Source: Siphonodentalium dalli (lineage: Eukaryota > Mollusca > Scaphopoda > Gadilida > Siphonodentaliidae). Taken from it: DNA of 64,000 nt. Both the position numbers and the translations under genes were made by a program. Shown here piece after piece: positions 22,301 through 37,300 of the stretch. How positions within the stretch are numbered: the first letter of the stretch is position 1; each line of letters starts with the position of its first letter. The notes beneath the pieces are model-generated. The model saw nothing but the letters and a program-made list of their open reading frames with translations, had not been told where the DNA came from and did not search any database. The stretch lies in contig CP136066.1 of the NCBI GenBank assembly GCA_032622095.1, positions 189,136,716 through 189,200,715 on the forward strand. The letters run 5' to 3'.

Positions 22301-25300
22301 ATGTCGTTCTAAGCAGTCTGGCTTGTCAACAAATTATAATTTCTCTTTAGAAGTGAATAAATTTTGAATACCTGGATGTCAAAAGTGGCAAAGATAGGGA
22401 TTTATCACTTTTGCTTCCAATGAGTTAACTTAAACTCCTAAACATGTCCTCCGAAATCACTAAACCATTTGATCTCACAGTGAGAGGTCCTTGGGTGAAT
22501 AGGGACAGAGTTATGAGATTTAAAACTACTCCTCCCCACCCCATATACTTTAACCCTTTCTTAAGACAAATTATTTGAGCTTTTGATTTCAAGTTGGGTA
22601 CTGATATATGGATTAATTCCTGTGATCATATCTTTGACAAATTATCAGTTATGGCTAGTCGCTATCGCCAAGGTATGGGTTAAACATCTGCTGATCGTGA
22701 TCGGCCTCTCGTTATATGCACGTTCGAAAAAACGGCCGTATAATGTGATTGGTCTGTCTGTCCGTTAGCAGTTTTGGCTTCTGGGTGATAATTTTAGTTT
22801 GGGTTTATTTATCGGAAATAAATTTGGTATGTGAGTTTTCCAGAACAAAATACAGGTCAAGTTCGAATATGGGTTTGATCCGAATATTTTTTACTGACTT
22901 ATGGCTTTTTCATCTTTGAATTTTCAATATTTGAGGTTTCCGGATGATAACTTTGGTTTGGTTTATTTTATGGGAACCAAATTTGGGAACCTTTCCAATA
23001 CTACAATTTAGTGTCACTGTCATTATTTGTTTGTGTACAGTTCATAAAAGCACACCAGGCATATTTTGTCACGCCCAGCGAAGCTCTTTTTATATTGAAC
23101 CTTTGACTTGTTTTAAAAGTGAAAATGTATGAATGAGATGAAAGTCAGTTTAATACTTGAACATACCTTTCTTTCTCTCTCAGTGAAATGGTGACATGCT
23201 TCAACAAGCTTGCCATTACAGAAGACTGTAGAGTAATTATTGTGAGTGGTGCTGGTAGAGTGTTCACGGCTGGTATGTACTAGTATAATATTTTCACCCT
23301 TTCTTGCTAATACTCATTGTCAAGTGTTACCTTAGGAATGTTCAGATAATAAGTTCAACAAATGATCAGTTTGTTGAACTTATTATCTGAACATTTCCCA
23401 CCAATGAATAGGAATCCTTCTGCACTTGTATTATCTGTCATGGGTATTTTTCCATAACATCCCTCCAGATGAATAACAGAATGGTAGAATCTATTCAGTA
23501 ATCAAGCCTGAGTTTAGTGTGCCTATCATTTGCAGATTGAGGTCCCCAGAGGGTGAATTTAGTGATGCTATCCTGCATAGTGGGCTAGCATAACTAAATT
23601 CACCCTCTGTGAACCTCACTCAGCATGGCCTCATCTCCTATGGGAGACATAGACTCAGATTGAAGTTCCCAAATGGTGAATATTGTGATGTACACCCATT
23701 GGGAACCTCATTTATGCTATTGTGTTGTCTGCCAATTTGGGGATATAGAGAAACAAAACTAAAAAAGAAATAGAATCTATGTGAAGAAGTTTCTATAGAA
23801 ATTTGATAATAAAGAAACTTTCCAGAGAACATGAGGCCTAAGCAGAATGAGATCCCCAGAGGGTGAATTTAATGATGCTAGCCCGCTATCTGAGATAGCG
23901 TCACTAAAATCATCCTCTGCGGACCTGATTCTGCAAATGACAGGCACACTAAACTCAGGCTTGTCAGTAATAAAACTTTTCAAAGGGTTAAAGTGACTCA
24001 TAATATTCAATCCTCTAAAGTAATCTCTTGCTTTTGTCACTATTCAGGGATAACAATAGGCTGATAATTACTTATCTGGGGATAAAAATAGGCTGATAAT
24101 TACTTATCTGGGGATAAAAATAGGCTGATAATTACTTGTTTGGGGATCAAAATAGGCTGATAATTACTTGTCTGGGGATCAAAATAGGCTGATAATTACT
24201 TGTCCGGGGATCAAAATAGGCTGATAATTACTTGTATGGGGATCAAAATAGGCTGATAATTACTTGTATGGGGATCAAAATAGGCTGATAATTACTTGTC
24301 AGGGGATAAAAATAGGCCGATAATTACTTGTCTGGGGATCAAAATAGGCTGATAATTACTTGTCTGGGGATCAAAATAGGCTGATAATTACTTGTCTGGG
24401 GATCAAAATAGGCTGATAATTATTTGTCTGGGGATAAAAATAGGCTTATAATAACTTGTCTGGGGATCAAAATAGGCTGATAATTACTTGTCTGGGGATC
24501 AAAATAGGCTGATAATTACTTATCTGGGGATAAAAATAGGCTTATAATAACTTGTCTGGGGATCAAAATAGGCTGATAATTACTTGTCTGGGGATCAAAA
24601 TAGGCTGATAATTACTTGTCTGGGGATCAAAATAGGCTGATAATTACTTGTCTGGAGATCAAAATAGGCTGATAATTACTTATCTGGGTATCAAAATAGG
24701 CTGATAATTACTTGTCTGGGGATCAAAATAGGCTGATAATTACTTGTCCGGGATCAAAATAGGCTGATAATTACTTGTCTGGGGATCAAAATAGGCTGAT
24801 AATTACTTGTCCGGGGATAAAAATAGGCTGATAATTACTTGTCCGGGGATAAAAATAGGCTGATAAATACTTGAAATACTTACTGAAGTCCAAGCCTTGA
24901 AATTTGTCTGTCTGTCATTTGCAGAATGATGTCCCCAAAGGGTGAATTTAGTGACGCTACCCCATACATAAATTAACCCTCTGGGGACCTCATTTTGATT
25001 ATGTCTTATCTTCTGGCAAGTATCTATAGCCTCAAATTAACATTGTTTTTAGTTACTTTTCCCCGTTCTGTTTAGTTTCTATATCCCCTAATTTGCAGAA
25101 GATAAATTGCATAATTGTCATGGCTAGTGGGTGAACATCACCAATTAACTTCAACTGGGGAGTTCAATAGCTATTGAGGTCTAAGCAGAATGAGGTTCCC
25201 AGAGGGTGAATTTGGTGATGCTATTCTCCTCTGTGGGATAGCTCTCTAAATTCACTCTCTGGAGACGTCATTCTGCAAATGTCACACACACTTTTTCAAT

Positions 25301-28300
25301 GCTTGCTGAAGTCAGATATTTATTATAGATGCTCTTTCTCTTCCTGTTGCACTGCTGTTCCCAAACAATCACTTGAGAAACATCTGTGTTTAATTCACAT
25401 AAAAGTGTTCTAAAAAAAATATATTTTCAAACAAATGTAGTTATTTACTAAAAATAGCCATATATATAAAAACTGTCCTTATTCATAAAAAAAATTATTC
25501 ATAGAAAAATTAATTTCCTAGTGACAGAAGCTCCAGTTGACTCCTGACTTATAATTATTATTTTACACCCTTTAACCCTTTACCCAACAGAACGGTCAAA
25601 AACGCCCAAATAAAGCTTCAACAGCCTAAAATATCTTCGGTCTGTCTCAATAAAACCATACAAATATGGATATCATTGGAACCGGCTCCTTGACCACATT
25701 GTGATGGTTACATTTATGCCCTGTGCCAATGCATTTTCTTATATATGCGAGTCGACCATAGGTCGCCTCGCATGTATAAGAGAATGCATTGGCCTAAAAA
25801 AATTATTTACCATATTTTCTTACATTCTTTAACAATTTTATAATTTTTTCTTACATTTTTTAACAATTTTTAGCTCAACTTACTTTTGTAAGTTTGAGCT
25901 ATTGCCATGGCTTGGCGTCCGTGTGTCCGTCAACAATTTCCTTTGGCGCGGGCTACAGGTCGTACCTTTGGTCTGATCTTTATGAAATTTTGCATGAATG
26001 TTGACATTGACATGTAGATGGGAACGAGTCATTTTGGGGTCATTCGGCCAAAAAACATGGCCGCTGGTGGCCATCTTGGATTTCAAAATTCAATCCATTG
26101 GCGTGAGCTACAGGTCGTACTGTTCGTTTGATCATCATGAAATTTGTCATGGATGTTAATATTGACATGTAGATGGAAACGAGTCATTTTGGGGTCGTTC
26201 GGCCAAAAAACATGGCCGTCAGCAGCCATCTTGGATTTTACCGTTTGCCTGACTAAATCATTTGGCGCAGGCTACAGGTCGTAGTTTTGATCGGAACTTC
26301 ATGAAATTTGTCATGGATGTTAACAATGACAATTAGATGGGAACGAGTGATTTTGGGGTTGTTCGGCCAAAAAACATGGCCGCCAGCAGCCATCTTGGAT
26401 TTTACTCTTTCAATGACTAAATCCTTTGGCGCGGGTTACAGGTCGTACCTTTGGTCTGACCTTTATGAAATTTGTCATGAATATTGATATTGACATGTAT
26501 ATGGGAACGAGTCATTTTGGGGTCATACGGCCAAAAAACATGGCCGCTGGCAGCCATCTTGGATTTCAAAATTCAATCCATTGGCACGGGCTACAGGTCG
26601 TACTGTTTGTCTGATCATCATGATATTTATCATGGATGTTAATATTAACATGTAGATGGGAACGAGTCATTTTGGGGTCGTTTGGCTAAAAAACATGTCC
26701 GCCAGCAGCCATATTGGATTTTACTCTTTGCATGAATAAATCCTTTGGTGCGGGCTACAGGTCGTAGCTTTGGTCGGAACTTCAAGAAATTTGTCATGTA
26801 TGTTAACAATGACATGTAGATGGGAAACGAGTCATTTTGGGGTCGTTCAGCCGAAAAACATGGCCGCCAGCAGCCATCTTGGATTTTACTCTTTGCATGA
26901 CTAAATCCATTGGCACAGGCTACAGGTCATACCTTTGATCAGATCATTATGAGATTTGTAAAGGCTGTAGATGGGAACAAGTCATTTTGGGGTAATTCGG
27001 AAAAAAACATGGCTGCCGGTGGCCATTTTAGAATTTACTCTTTGCATCAATAAATCCTTTGGCACACCATAATCACCACATCCCTGATCCGATCATTATG
27101 AAACCTGTTATGAATGTTGACATTGACATGTACATCTAGTCTTACTTAGATATTCCAATTAGCACTTTTCCTATTCCTCCATTTACTGTCGACCATTAAA
27201 TTATTCCCCTACCTAAGTTGAGCTACAGTGTCATTGACACTTTCATTATATATGCGAGGCGACCTATGGTCGACTCGCATATATGAGAGAATGCTTTGGC
27301 ACAGGGCCGTTCTGTTGGGTAAAGGGTTAATTTGTCTTATGAAAATATGACAAAACCTGGTGCAGCACTCACATTTCCATTATAAGTTACAAAGAATGAT
27401 TTATGGGCTTGGAACTGATAGCTCGATTAACCTATTGTATTCATCGATGGGACTGTGTTGACAAATCTTCCTGATTGGCCTACCTCCTTATTTTCTCAGC
27501 GAACAGGCTGTCGTAGACAAAATCACTGGATGTTTTCAGCAGGCTTCTGTCACTTTCCACACAATTACAGCTGTTCCCTCTAAAATGATCGATTTCGTTA
27601 CAATAAATTAGTGGACAAAATCGGTATCCAATTATAGAGTTATGACAATATGTCCTCGACTCAATTTCAATTAAAGTTTTTGTCCGTCCATCCATTCGTA
27701 TTTCCGTTGCACATCATGGGTACCTTCATTGTGTAATCACCTCCTCCCACAGTTTCGAATGTAGAGAATTGAAACAACTTAGGATATTGTTACCAATATG
27801 TTGCTGATGTGCAACATGTATATGGACGACAGAAAAAAATAGTTTTTCATCGAATTATTCCCCTTTCTTGACTCAAAAAACTTTTTAGCATTCTTCAAAT
27901 TATTATTACCAAAGTTATATTTTTTTATCCTGAAAAAACCAACCTCCTAAAACCATCTTTTTTCGGAACTTTTTAAAATGTTAAATATCAATAAAGTTGC
28001 AAAACCTTGAATACATCTTTAACTGCTTTCCTTATCTTCGTATATTTTAACAGGATTGGACCTGTCTGATATGAGTGGGCTGTCTGTCTTACAAAGTGAT
28101 GCTGATGTGGCAAGAAAAGCATTTAAAGCTGTGCAGACAATACGAGCATACCAAGAGAGCTTTACTGTCATAGAAAAGGTAGTGAAATGAATAAATAATT
28201 TAAAGATATTATCTTCAGGAGTGTCATTAGTACAACGGTTAAGCCGCAGAGTTGATTTGAACTGAATACTTCTCTGTGATAATTTCCACGTGAGTTTTAA

Positions 28301-31300
28301 TCAGATCAGCATTTCAAAACTTTGGTCGCTATGTCCAGACAGACTACCGTGTGTGGTAATGTCTCCCCTAGTGCTGTATGCCAATGGTAATGGCTGTCCC
28401 ATGTACTACACTGACCCGATCAAGCTTGAGTTTCGTGTGCCTGTCATTTGCAGAATGAGGTCCCCAGAGGGTGAATTTAGTGATGCTATCCTGCATAGTT
28501 TATTCCATTCAAGTATTGTCCTTGGGCAGAATCACAAATTGAATGTTCCAATTTTGTCTTTAGAATCTTGTCTTGTAATCTGTATAAGTCTTTTTTCTCT
28601 ATCATCACAGGTACTCTGATTTAACTTGGTAAATTTTATAGCCCGTCATAATAATTTGTTTTTGGTGTGAAGTATTCTGGAATCAGTTTGTCTGACTGAT
28701 AGGACGTGTCTTTCCATGGATGCATTTTTCTGGTCAATTTTGAGTGGGGGTTGATCCTTAGCAAGCCTGGATATAATGTGTCTGACATTTGCAGAATGAG
28801 GCCCCCAGAGGGTGAATTTAGTGACTTAATCCAACGCAGCGGGCCAGCATCACCAAGTTCACTTTCTGGGGACCTCATTCTGCTTTGGCCTCATCTTCTG
28901 GATAGTATCTATAGTCTATCTATTGTTTTCAGTTACTTGTTCAGTTTCTATATCCCCTTATTTGCAGAAGATAAATTGCATAATCGAGGTGTCTAATGGG
29001 TGAACATAACCAATTCCAACTGGGAAACTTCAATCTGATCCTTGGTCTCCCATAGAAGATATAGCCTAAGCAGAATGAGGTTCCCAGAGGGTGAATTTTG
29101 TGATGGTTGTGTGAGATAGCATCACTAAATTCACCCTCTGGGGACCTCATTCTTCAAATGTCAGAAACAATATATCCAGCCTTGGTCCTTAGTTCCACTC
29201 AGACAGTTACACCACATCCCTAGTTCCAAGAACTGCCCACAATTCTATATTCTGTGAAATGTTTATAGGTGAGGAAGTTGGTTGCTCGTATTGCTCAGAC
29301 TGTTTTTCATCTATTCCACTTGAGCTGTTTTCACTGATTGGTGCCAGTCATTGTAACCATGTACTTATGTTTGTTACCTTCAATATTACTATCTTAAAAC
29401 CCTTGGTGGCTCAATTGGTAAGGTGCAGGCACATTAGTTCAACATAAGCTGTTCATCATTGGCGAAGCTTGTTTTAACCTTGGAAAGCATGAATTTGTGA
29501 TCCACACACACACACTTTCATGATTTATAAGAGAATGCATTGGCACAGTGTTTTCATAAAATTTCAGGAAGCTCCAGTCATGGAAGGGTTAAACTGATTT
29601 GTGTATCTGGGCAAATTATTAGTTGCTACCAACTATCTGAAACCAATAATTGTTTTTCGCTCTATTTGCAGTATCCTAAGCCAGTCAATGCTGCCATATA
29701 CTCCTCTTATGTTTTACCTATGTAGCCATGTGTCTTACCTGTAATTGCAGTGTCCTCAGCCAGTAATTGCCGCTATACACAGTGCCTGTGTAGGAGCAGG
29801 AGTCGACCTGACATCAGCTTGTGATATCAGATATTGCACCGAGGATGCATGGTTTCAAATCAAGGTCAGGGACTTTCTATGTATTCATACCACTATGTGT
29901 TTTACCTGTAATTACAGTGTCCTCAGCCAGTAATTGCCGCCGTACACAATGCCTGTGTAGGAGGAGGAGTCGACCTGACGTCAGCATGTGATATCAGATA
30001 TTGTACCGAGGATGCATGGTTTCAAATCAAGGTTAGGGACTCTCCATTCATAGTATAGATAGTTGGAAATTTAAAACAAATATTCCACTAGACAGTATCG
30101 CCGATGTTACATTGAAATTCAAAATACATGTATTGTAATTGTTATTGAATGGAAATTATTTATAAATAGTCATCAATATAGAGATCTACGTGTATTTACA
30201 TAGTCTGTCTTTAAATCCTGTTTGGTGATTGGTTAACTGCCAATTAGGTTTTGTGTATCATGTCAAAAATAAAACTCACCACGAACTGACACTTTGTTGT
30301 CCTAGATGACCAAAAGCGGTGTATAGAATAACTGGACATGTTTTTTTAAGTGCATGGCCATAGACTAATCGATCGATAATTCACAGGTATAATATTTGGC
30401 TAACTTACAATGCTGCATGTGACATTGTATGTTAAATATCCAAACTGCAGACAGATTTCAGCAAAAATTCAGTTGATATTATAGAAATTAATACGGAAAC
30501 ATCTATATAATTATATGTAATTTGAGTGTTTTTTTAGGGCCATGCCGCTGTGGTTGTTGGAGCACAATGCGCCAAGTGCCAGAGTGACGTACAGTAATGC
30601 CCTAAATAATCGACTCCTTAACCACAGCAGAATTATGGGTAATTTTTCAGGATTCAGTCAGAAATATGGCTTGTTGACATTGGAAAGCTCTCAGTGAGAG
30701 CTTTCTGATGAATGGCAACATTTTCTACCTTCATTAGTGGAAAAATAAATGGGTTAGTAACATAATAAATCAAAAGTTATCAAAGAACATGTTCTATTAT
30801 TACTTTCAATTACTTTTATATCTCTGTACTATCTTATCAAGGCCCTTTATTTAACAACAAGATATAAAGAATTTTGTTCTTGGCCTAATAGTGTGGAATA
30901 AAGAGTTTTAATTAATCTAACTAATCACGTATATTTATTATATTCAGGAGGTAGATCTTGGTCTTGCAGCTGATGTAGGAACACTACAGCGTTTTCCGAA
31001 GGTCATCGGGAATGACAGTCTGGCGAGGGAATTAGCATACACAGCTCGTAAATTCCATTCCGACGAGGCTAAGTCGTTTGGTTATGTCAGGTTAGTTACT
31101 GTGCTTGTGTGCCTTAATGCACTGAGAAGTAGCGTACAAAAACTGTGTGCCTTGTGCAGGGTTTCCGCTAGGGGTTGGGGGAATGTGGCCGTATTTGGGA
31201 AGCACATACCCGGTGTCCTGTTGGGAGAATTTTTTTATATTTATCACTGAAAAGTAGCCATTTCCTTGCAATTGAGACAACAAGCAGGAACATTGAAGCT

Positions 31301-34300
31301 TCGTATAGAAACCAAATTAAAACAGATCGTCTTTCTTTGATCTCAAGTTAATGAACTAAAAGCATGTAAGCACCACAACATACAATTGATACAACGACTT
31401 TTATAACAGTAGCAATATTAAAAGCCGACATCAAAGAAATTATTGGGTTGGAAATACACATTGTCACACTCAGTGTCAAGCGTACTCTAACAATAATAAG
31501 TGTTACTGTCAGAGCTCATGTCACTTGCTTTGCACACGTTCTGTGTGCCTGCTTTCTTTGTATTTTATACAGTACCGATCAAAACAAGTTGGTGTAAACT
31601 CAAAAGCCATTCCTCAGACGGAGATGACCACATGCTGGATTTGTATAATGGATAATTTTGCATTCATTGGATAGGGAATAAATACACTGATAATAACTAT
31701 TAAGGCCAAAAAAAAAAGTGTGTTGATTCTCAGGCAATTTTTTTTGAGAATCGATGAGGGAGCGAGGGTTTTATTTTTATTTTTTATTTTTTGTTATGGG
31801 GATAATGCCCATAGTTAGCATGGGTTATTACGCCTTCCCAGGTTATGAAAATGTGAGGAGAACATTGTTTTGATATAAACTAATGTACATGTATTCCACT
31901 AAAAAATTGGCCAATTATCACATTGTACATCAAATCTGGAATTAAGAATTACATAAATATATGACATTGTACTCTCCGTACATCATATAGGGATTTACCA
32001 GAATTATATATATGTACAATGAATATTTCAATTTACTGTTGTTGATATATTTGATATATGTATGTACCTTTTTATAGTATATATCTATTTATATCTATCT
32101 ATATACTTCAATATTTATCCATCTAAACTATAGTAACTACACATGCTAGCCATAAAAACTTCAAATACTATGATATTAAACCAGCATACACATCGCCAAT
32201 ACGCACCATAATTATTACTTTCCTGTTTGCATTCCCGAAATTGGAAATCTCAGAATTTTTTTACGAAAAGTGGGTTATCTACCTTGCCGAAATATTTGAT
32301 TACATTCCGCCGTTCCGGTGCGTTTTGCGTCCGTAATTTCGTACGCAGAGGTGACCATTTAGCAACATCCAATTTATACCAACCAACCATTTGACTTAAT
32401 AAACTTGGGGTTTGGGCAGCTTGTGGTGACAATATACCTGGTAGTTATCGTTGCCTAGTGTCTGTTTTTGAATACCAACACATACACCATTGTATGTCTT
32501 ATCATATTCGATGTTTGAAACATATAGTCCAGGAGATATTGGTCGACCTCTGCACCCCCCCCAGGACTTAACTTCACCCCACTAATTTTCTTCCTTAAGG
32601 TCTCCTCTAATTTTTTTCACTTGTTAACAAGAAAAAAAAGTGGCCGCAGAGACTCCAGACAAGATGGCGTCCATCATGGCGGCCATTTTAAAAAAATGCA
32701 CCAGGTCTCTTTGATCGCCATTATAGTAAAGATGATATCACATGTGGTCTTGTTTTTCCGCCCGATTCGTTATGCTAATATACAACCCTTATAAATTAGC
32801 CAAAAATCCGACACCAGAATCCAATATGGCGGCCAAGATGGCCGCCGAAATGTGAAAATATGCTATTTTTCTGACATGTTACCACCTTTCGTTTGTCTCT
32901 GTGGGAAAATGTTAGAATTTTTGCGTCATGTTATACATTTATCATATAGAGGAGTCATTGGCGAACACATGGGGACCATAATATGCATTCATTGCGGGAT
33001 ATTTTTTGTCCGATATCACGTTTTCCCAAATGCCGGTATCATAGGTCAAAGCCTAATCTCCGTTAATAACGAGATGTTATGTATCGAATCAATGAATGTT
33101 ATTGCTATTATAACAACACCCATGCATATATATTTGCAGGAGATACTCGACCTAGGATTCCTCTTATACCTGAGTTGAGGAATATTTACCCAAATCCAAG
33201 ATGGCGGCCAAAATGGCCACCAGAAATAAAAGATCGCCGAAAATCGCTGATTTTAACATCAGTGAGCATTATTGTCATGACAACTCCACACCTGCTTACT
33301 ATTGTAAGTTGGGAACACTTAGGCGAAGAACTTCCCTTGTACCACATCCAAATAAAAGTCCCCCAAATCCAAAATGGCGCCCACAATGGCGGACAGATTT
33401 TGAATAATTACCGAAATTCCCTCATATTCACATCATTGGGCATTATTGTCAAGACAACTCCACCCATGCTTACAAATGAGTTGGAAATACTGAGGTGAAG
33501 TAATTACATTACATCTCATGCAAGAAATTGTTTTCCAAATCGAAGATGGCGGCCAAAATGGCGAACGAAATTTGAAAACAAGTCTACATTCCTTTACTTT
33601 CTTACGATGGGCGTTATTGTTTCGTGATTTCTATCCACCATTACATGTTGACATGGAATAGTGACATGAAGTATTCATTAGGGTTTGGCAATTGATACTC
33701 ACAGCCAAGATCGCTGCTAAATTGGCGGCTAGAAATTGAAAAGAAATCGATATTTTCACATATTAATTTCAACTTTTTGTCATAATATCGGTATGTATGG
33801 ACGAAACTGTACATAAACCATATACTAGTTCAACTTAAAGGTATCAAAACGCATAACATAGCTCGTATCCTTCTGGAAAGATGAAACACCACAATTAATA
33901 TCGCGATGTGGCATTTCGAAATCCAGTCTCGCCGAATAGTTATATCAGAACAATTACCTGATAACAGATTCTGATTTGCCACGTCACGTCCATAATTATC
34001 TGGACCAGCTTCCATTTCTTTGTCTGATAAATCTAGGTCGCTCACACCGACAAAGTATTCACCACTTCCTGGGAGTAGGGTCCCTCTAATCATAACGTTT
34101 CAAATAATTCATTTTCCGGTGTCTAGCTTACAGAAGGTCATCTCTATGTATGTGTCTCATACCCCATGGGATAACGACATGTACACATGGCGAACCAGTT
34201 AGCTAGTCACTTCTCAATAGATGGTTCGTCAACTCACAAACTCAGCGAACGCATTGGCATATGTGGACAACTTCGACAGTGTTTCGAAGGTTGCTAGCTG

Positions 34301-37300
34301 TCTCATTCCCTTGGACAGATGTCTATCTGCTGAGGAGAAGACTCTAGTGTACAGACTACCCACACTTCTAGACCATTATCCGAAGCAAACTGTGTGACGC
34401 ACCGCAGTTGTACCAGCAGAGAAGAACAATGCTCGCGGTGCTAGTTTGTGGACATGCGCCATGATAGTGGGAATGCAATGGGCCACTGTATACACCACCC
34501 CTACACCTGGTGCATGTTTAAGATATCGAATGTCATGCGTATCGGTTTTATTTGGTGTGGTAAGATTGTATTTCCACATCCGTTTCGAAGCCTTTCTGAT
34601 TCAACTACGTACACTTTTGTCTGGATAATAATATGCTAGCCTCCCTCATGAATGTATACGTGTTTTGTTATCCTCTCTAGGGGTTAGTGTCAGTATGTGG
34701 GCGGTATTATTCAAGAAAATGTCAGGAACTGTGGTGCATTTATTTCACTATGTATTTAAAGAACAATTTACAGTCTCGATGGCAATGGCTGTGGCCGTTG
34801 GGGAAACGCGACATTTATGATCATATAGCTTTATATATATAACTTTAGAATATAGTAGTTAATGTCTCATGCATGAAAATGGTCGCATTGGTGATGTTAC
34901 CACGAAATCACTTGGTGTACCAACGTTTGTTGAACTGAATGCAAGAGCTCATCAACGTAACATTCCTCTGGATGTTCTTCGCATTGAACATTTCACCCTT
35001 TTGTTGATGGCATTTGTACTTTCTTGAACCATACCACCCAGCGTGAGTATGACATATCAACCAACTATCAAAGGTATCGCCTTTAAGACTACACCCCAGT
35101 ATTGGTGGGGCTTATACAGCAGTAGCCAATGGCATACTCCTGGTCCAGTTGTTTAAGAACGGCTTCCAAACGGATGGGAACATACAATCTTAGCATACAA
35201 GGAAAGCAAAGCCACACATGAGATCCTGTCTGAATCTAAAACATAACAAAATAAGGGGCGGTGCAGTCATGGTCCAATTTCATTTCCACTATCATGACAC
35301 ATACCCACAAACTAGCACCGTGTGTATTGTTGTCATCTGCTTGGATCTGTTCGGTGAGACCATTGCTGGACGCCAACAAGCTTGTTCTTATGATCATGTT
35401 CAAGGAGTTTGTGTATATTATGCATTATGGTCTTCTACGCCTTAGCAGAAATGCATCCGTCAAATGTCGGGCTTTCAACATTCGAAGCCATATACAGAAG
35501 TTGTCCGGGTACGTCAGTGCATTAGATGAGTATGTGAATTGATGAACCATATATTGAGAAGTGGCTGTTTGGGAAGATCACCAGGTGTACACGTTGTTAT
35601 CCCCATTAGGTCACCAAAGCTGACAATACGCAGATATATAGGTCCTTCTGAAAGCTAGTATACGCATCGACCAAATACCTTTATAGTGTATCGCACAAGA
35701 CGACGCATATACCCCATATGTAGCATCTGAATTATACCATAAGCTATACCACGAATGAAGCTCGCTAAGAATTCCAAGCTTTCGAAACCAACACGTGAGC
35801 TGGACACCGGCATATGTATTGTTTGAAACATTCCGAGTAGTGGCACACTCCTACAAAGAAGAGTAGTGAACTGTTGTTGTGAGTGAGATAGATTAATCTG
35901 ACGAAGAGACAGAAACAAGTCTAGATAATGCTGAATGTGGCAATTCAGAATAAGCTCAGGTACTGTTGTTTTGATTCTTGGAAGTCATAATATGACTATT
36001 CGGCGCACCTATATACGGTTACGGCCAGTATGAGCCCTTAGTGGAGAATGGATTTTTAAATGCCACATTGCGATTTTGGGTTTTCATCCTTCCAAAAGGC
36101 TACGACTTACATTGGAACTAATATATGGCTTATGTTATGTACCGTTTCGTTTATACAAATCAATATTATGACAAAAAGTTGAAATTAGTATGTGATAATA
36201 TCGGCTTCTTTTCAATTTCTGCCCGCCAGTTTGGCCGCCATATTGACTGTGAGTATCACTTGCCAAACCCTAATGAATAATTCATACATATCAACATGTA
36301 ATCGTGGATAGAAATCGCGAAACAATAACGCCCATTGTAAGAAAGTAAAGGAATGTAGACTTGTTTTCAAATTTCGGTCGCCATTTTGGCCGCCATCTTC
36401 GATTTGGAAAACAATTTCTTGCATGAGATGTAATGTAATTACTTCACCTCAGTATTTCCAACTCAATTGTAAGCATGGGTGGAGTTGTCTCGACAATAAT
36501 GCCCAATGATGTGAATATGAGGGAATTTCGGTGATTATTCAAAATCTGTCCGCCATTGTGGGCGTCATTTTGGATTTGGGGGACTTTTATTTGGATATGG
36601 TACAAGGAAAGTTCTTCGCCTATGTGTTCCCAACTTACAATAGTAAGCAGGTGTGGATTTGTCATTACAATAATGCTCACTGATGTTAAAATCAGCGATT
36701 TTCGGCGATTTTTTATTTCTGGTGGCCATTTTGGCCGCCATCTTGGATTTGGGTAAATATTCCTCAACTCAGGTATAAGAGGAATCCTAACTCGAGTATC
36801 TCCTGCAAATATATATTCATGGGTGTTGTTATAATAGCGATAACATTCATTGATTCGAAACATAACATCGCGTTATTAACGGAGATTCGGCTTTGACCTA
36901 TGATACCGGCATTTGGGAAAACGTGATATCGGACAAAAATATCCCGCAATGAATGCATATTATGGTCCCCATGTGTTCGCCAATGACTCCTCTTTATGAT
37001 AAATGTATAACATGACGCAAAAATTCTAACATTTTCCCACAGAGACAAACGAAAGGTGGTAACATGTCAGAAAAATAGCATATTTTCACATTTCGGCGGC
37101 CATCTTGGCCGCCATATTGGATTCTGGTGTCGGATTTTTGGCTAATTTGCAAGGATTGTATATTAGCATAACGAATCGAGCGGAAAACAAGCCCGCATGT
37201 GATATCATCTTTACTATAATGGCGATCAAAGAGACCTGGTGCATTTAAAAAAAATGGCCGCCATGATGGACGCCATCTTGTCTGGAGTCTCTGCGGCCAC

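Noticed and set aside
25880-26614. ORFs in the 160-bp repeats as coding genes
   Set aside because: They follow the repeat period and switch frames and strands; no domain was recognised.
28210-28265. Possible SINE ('gtacaacggttaagccgcag')
   Set aside because: A- and B-box likeness is too weak and no second copy was found in the window.
33079-33498. 139-codon ORF with a mirror ORF at 36444-36863
   Set aside because: Both follow the 172-bp direct repeats in the arms of a palindrome; the peptide is internally repetitive and matches no domain that I know.
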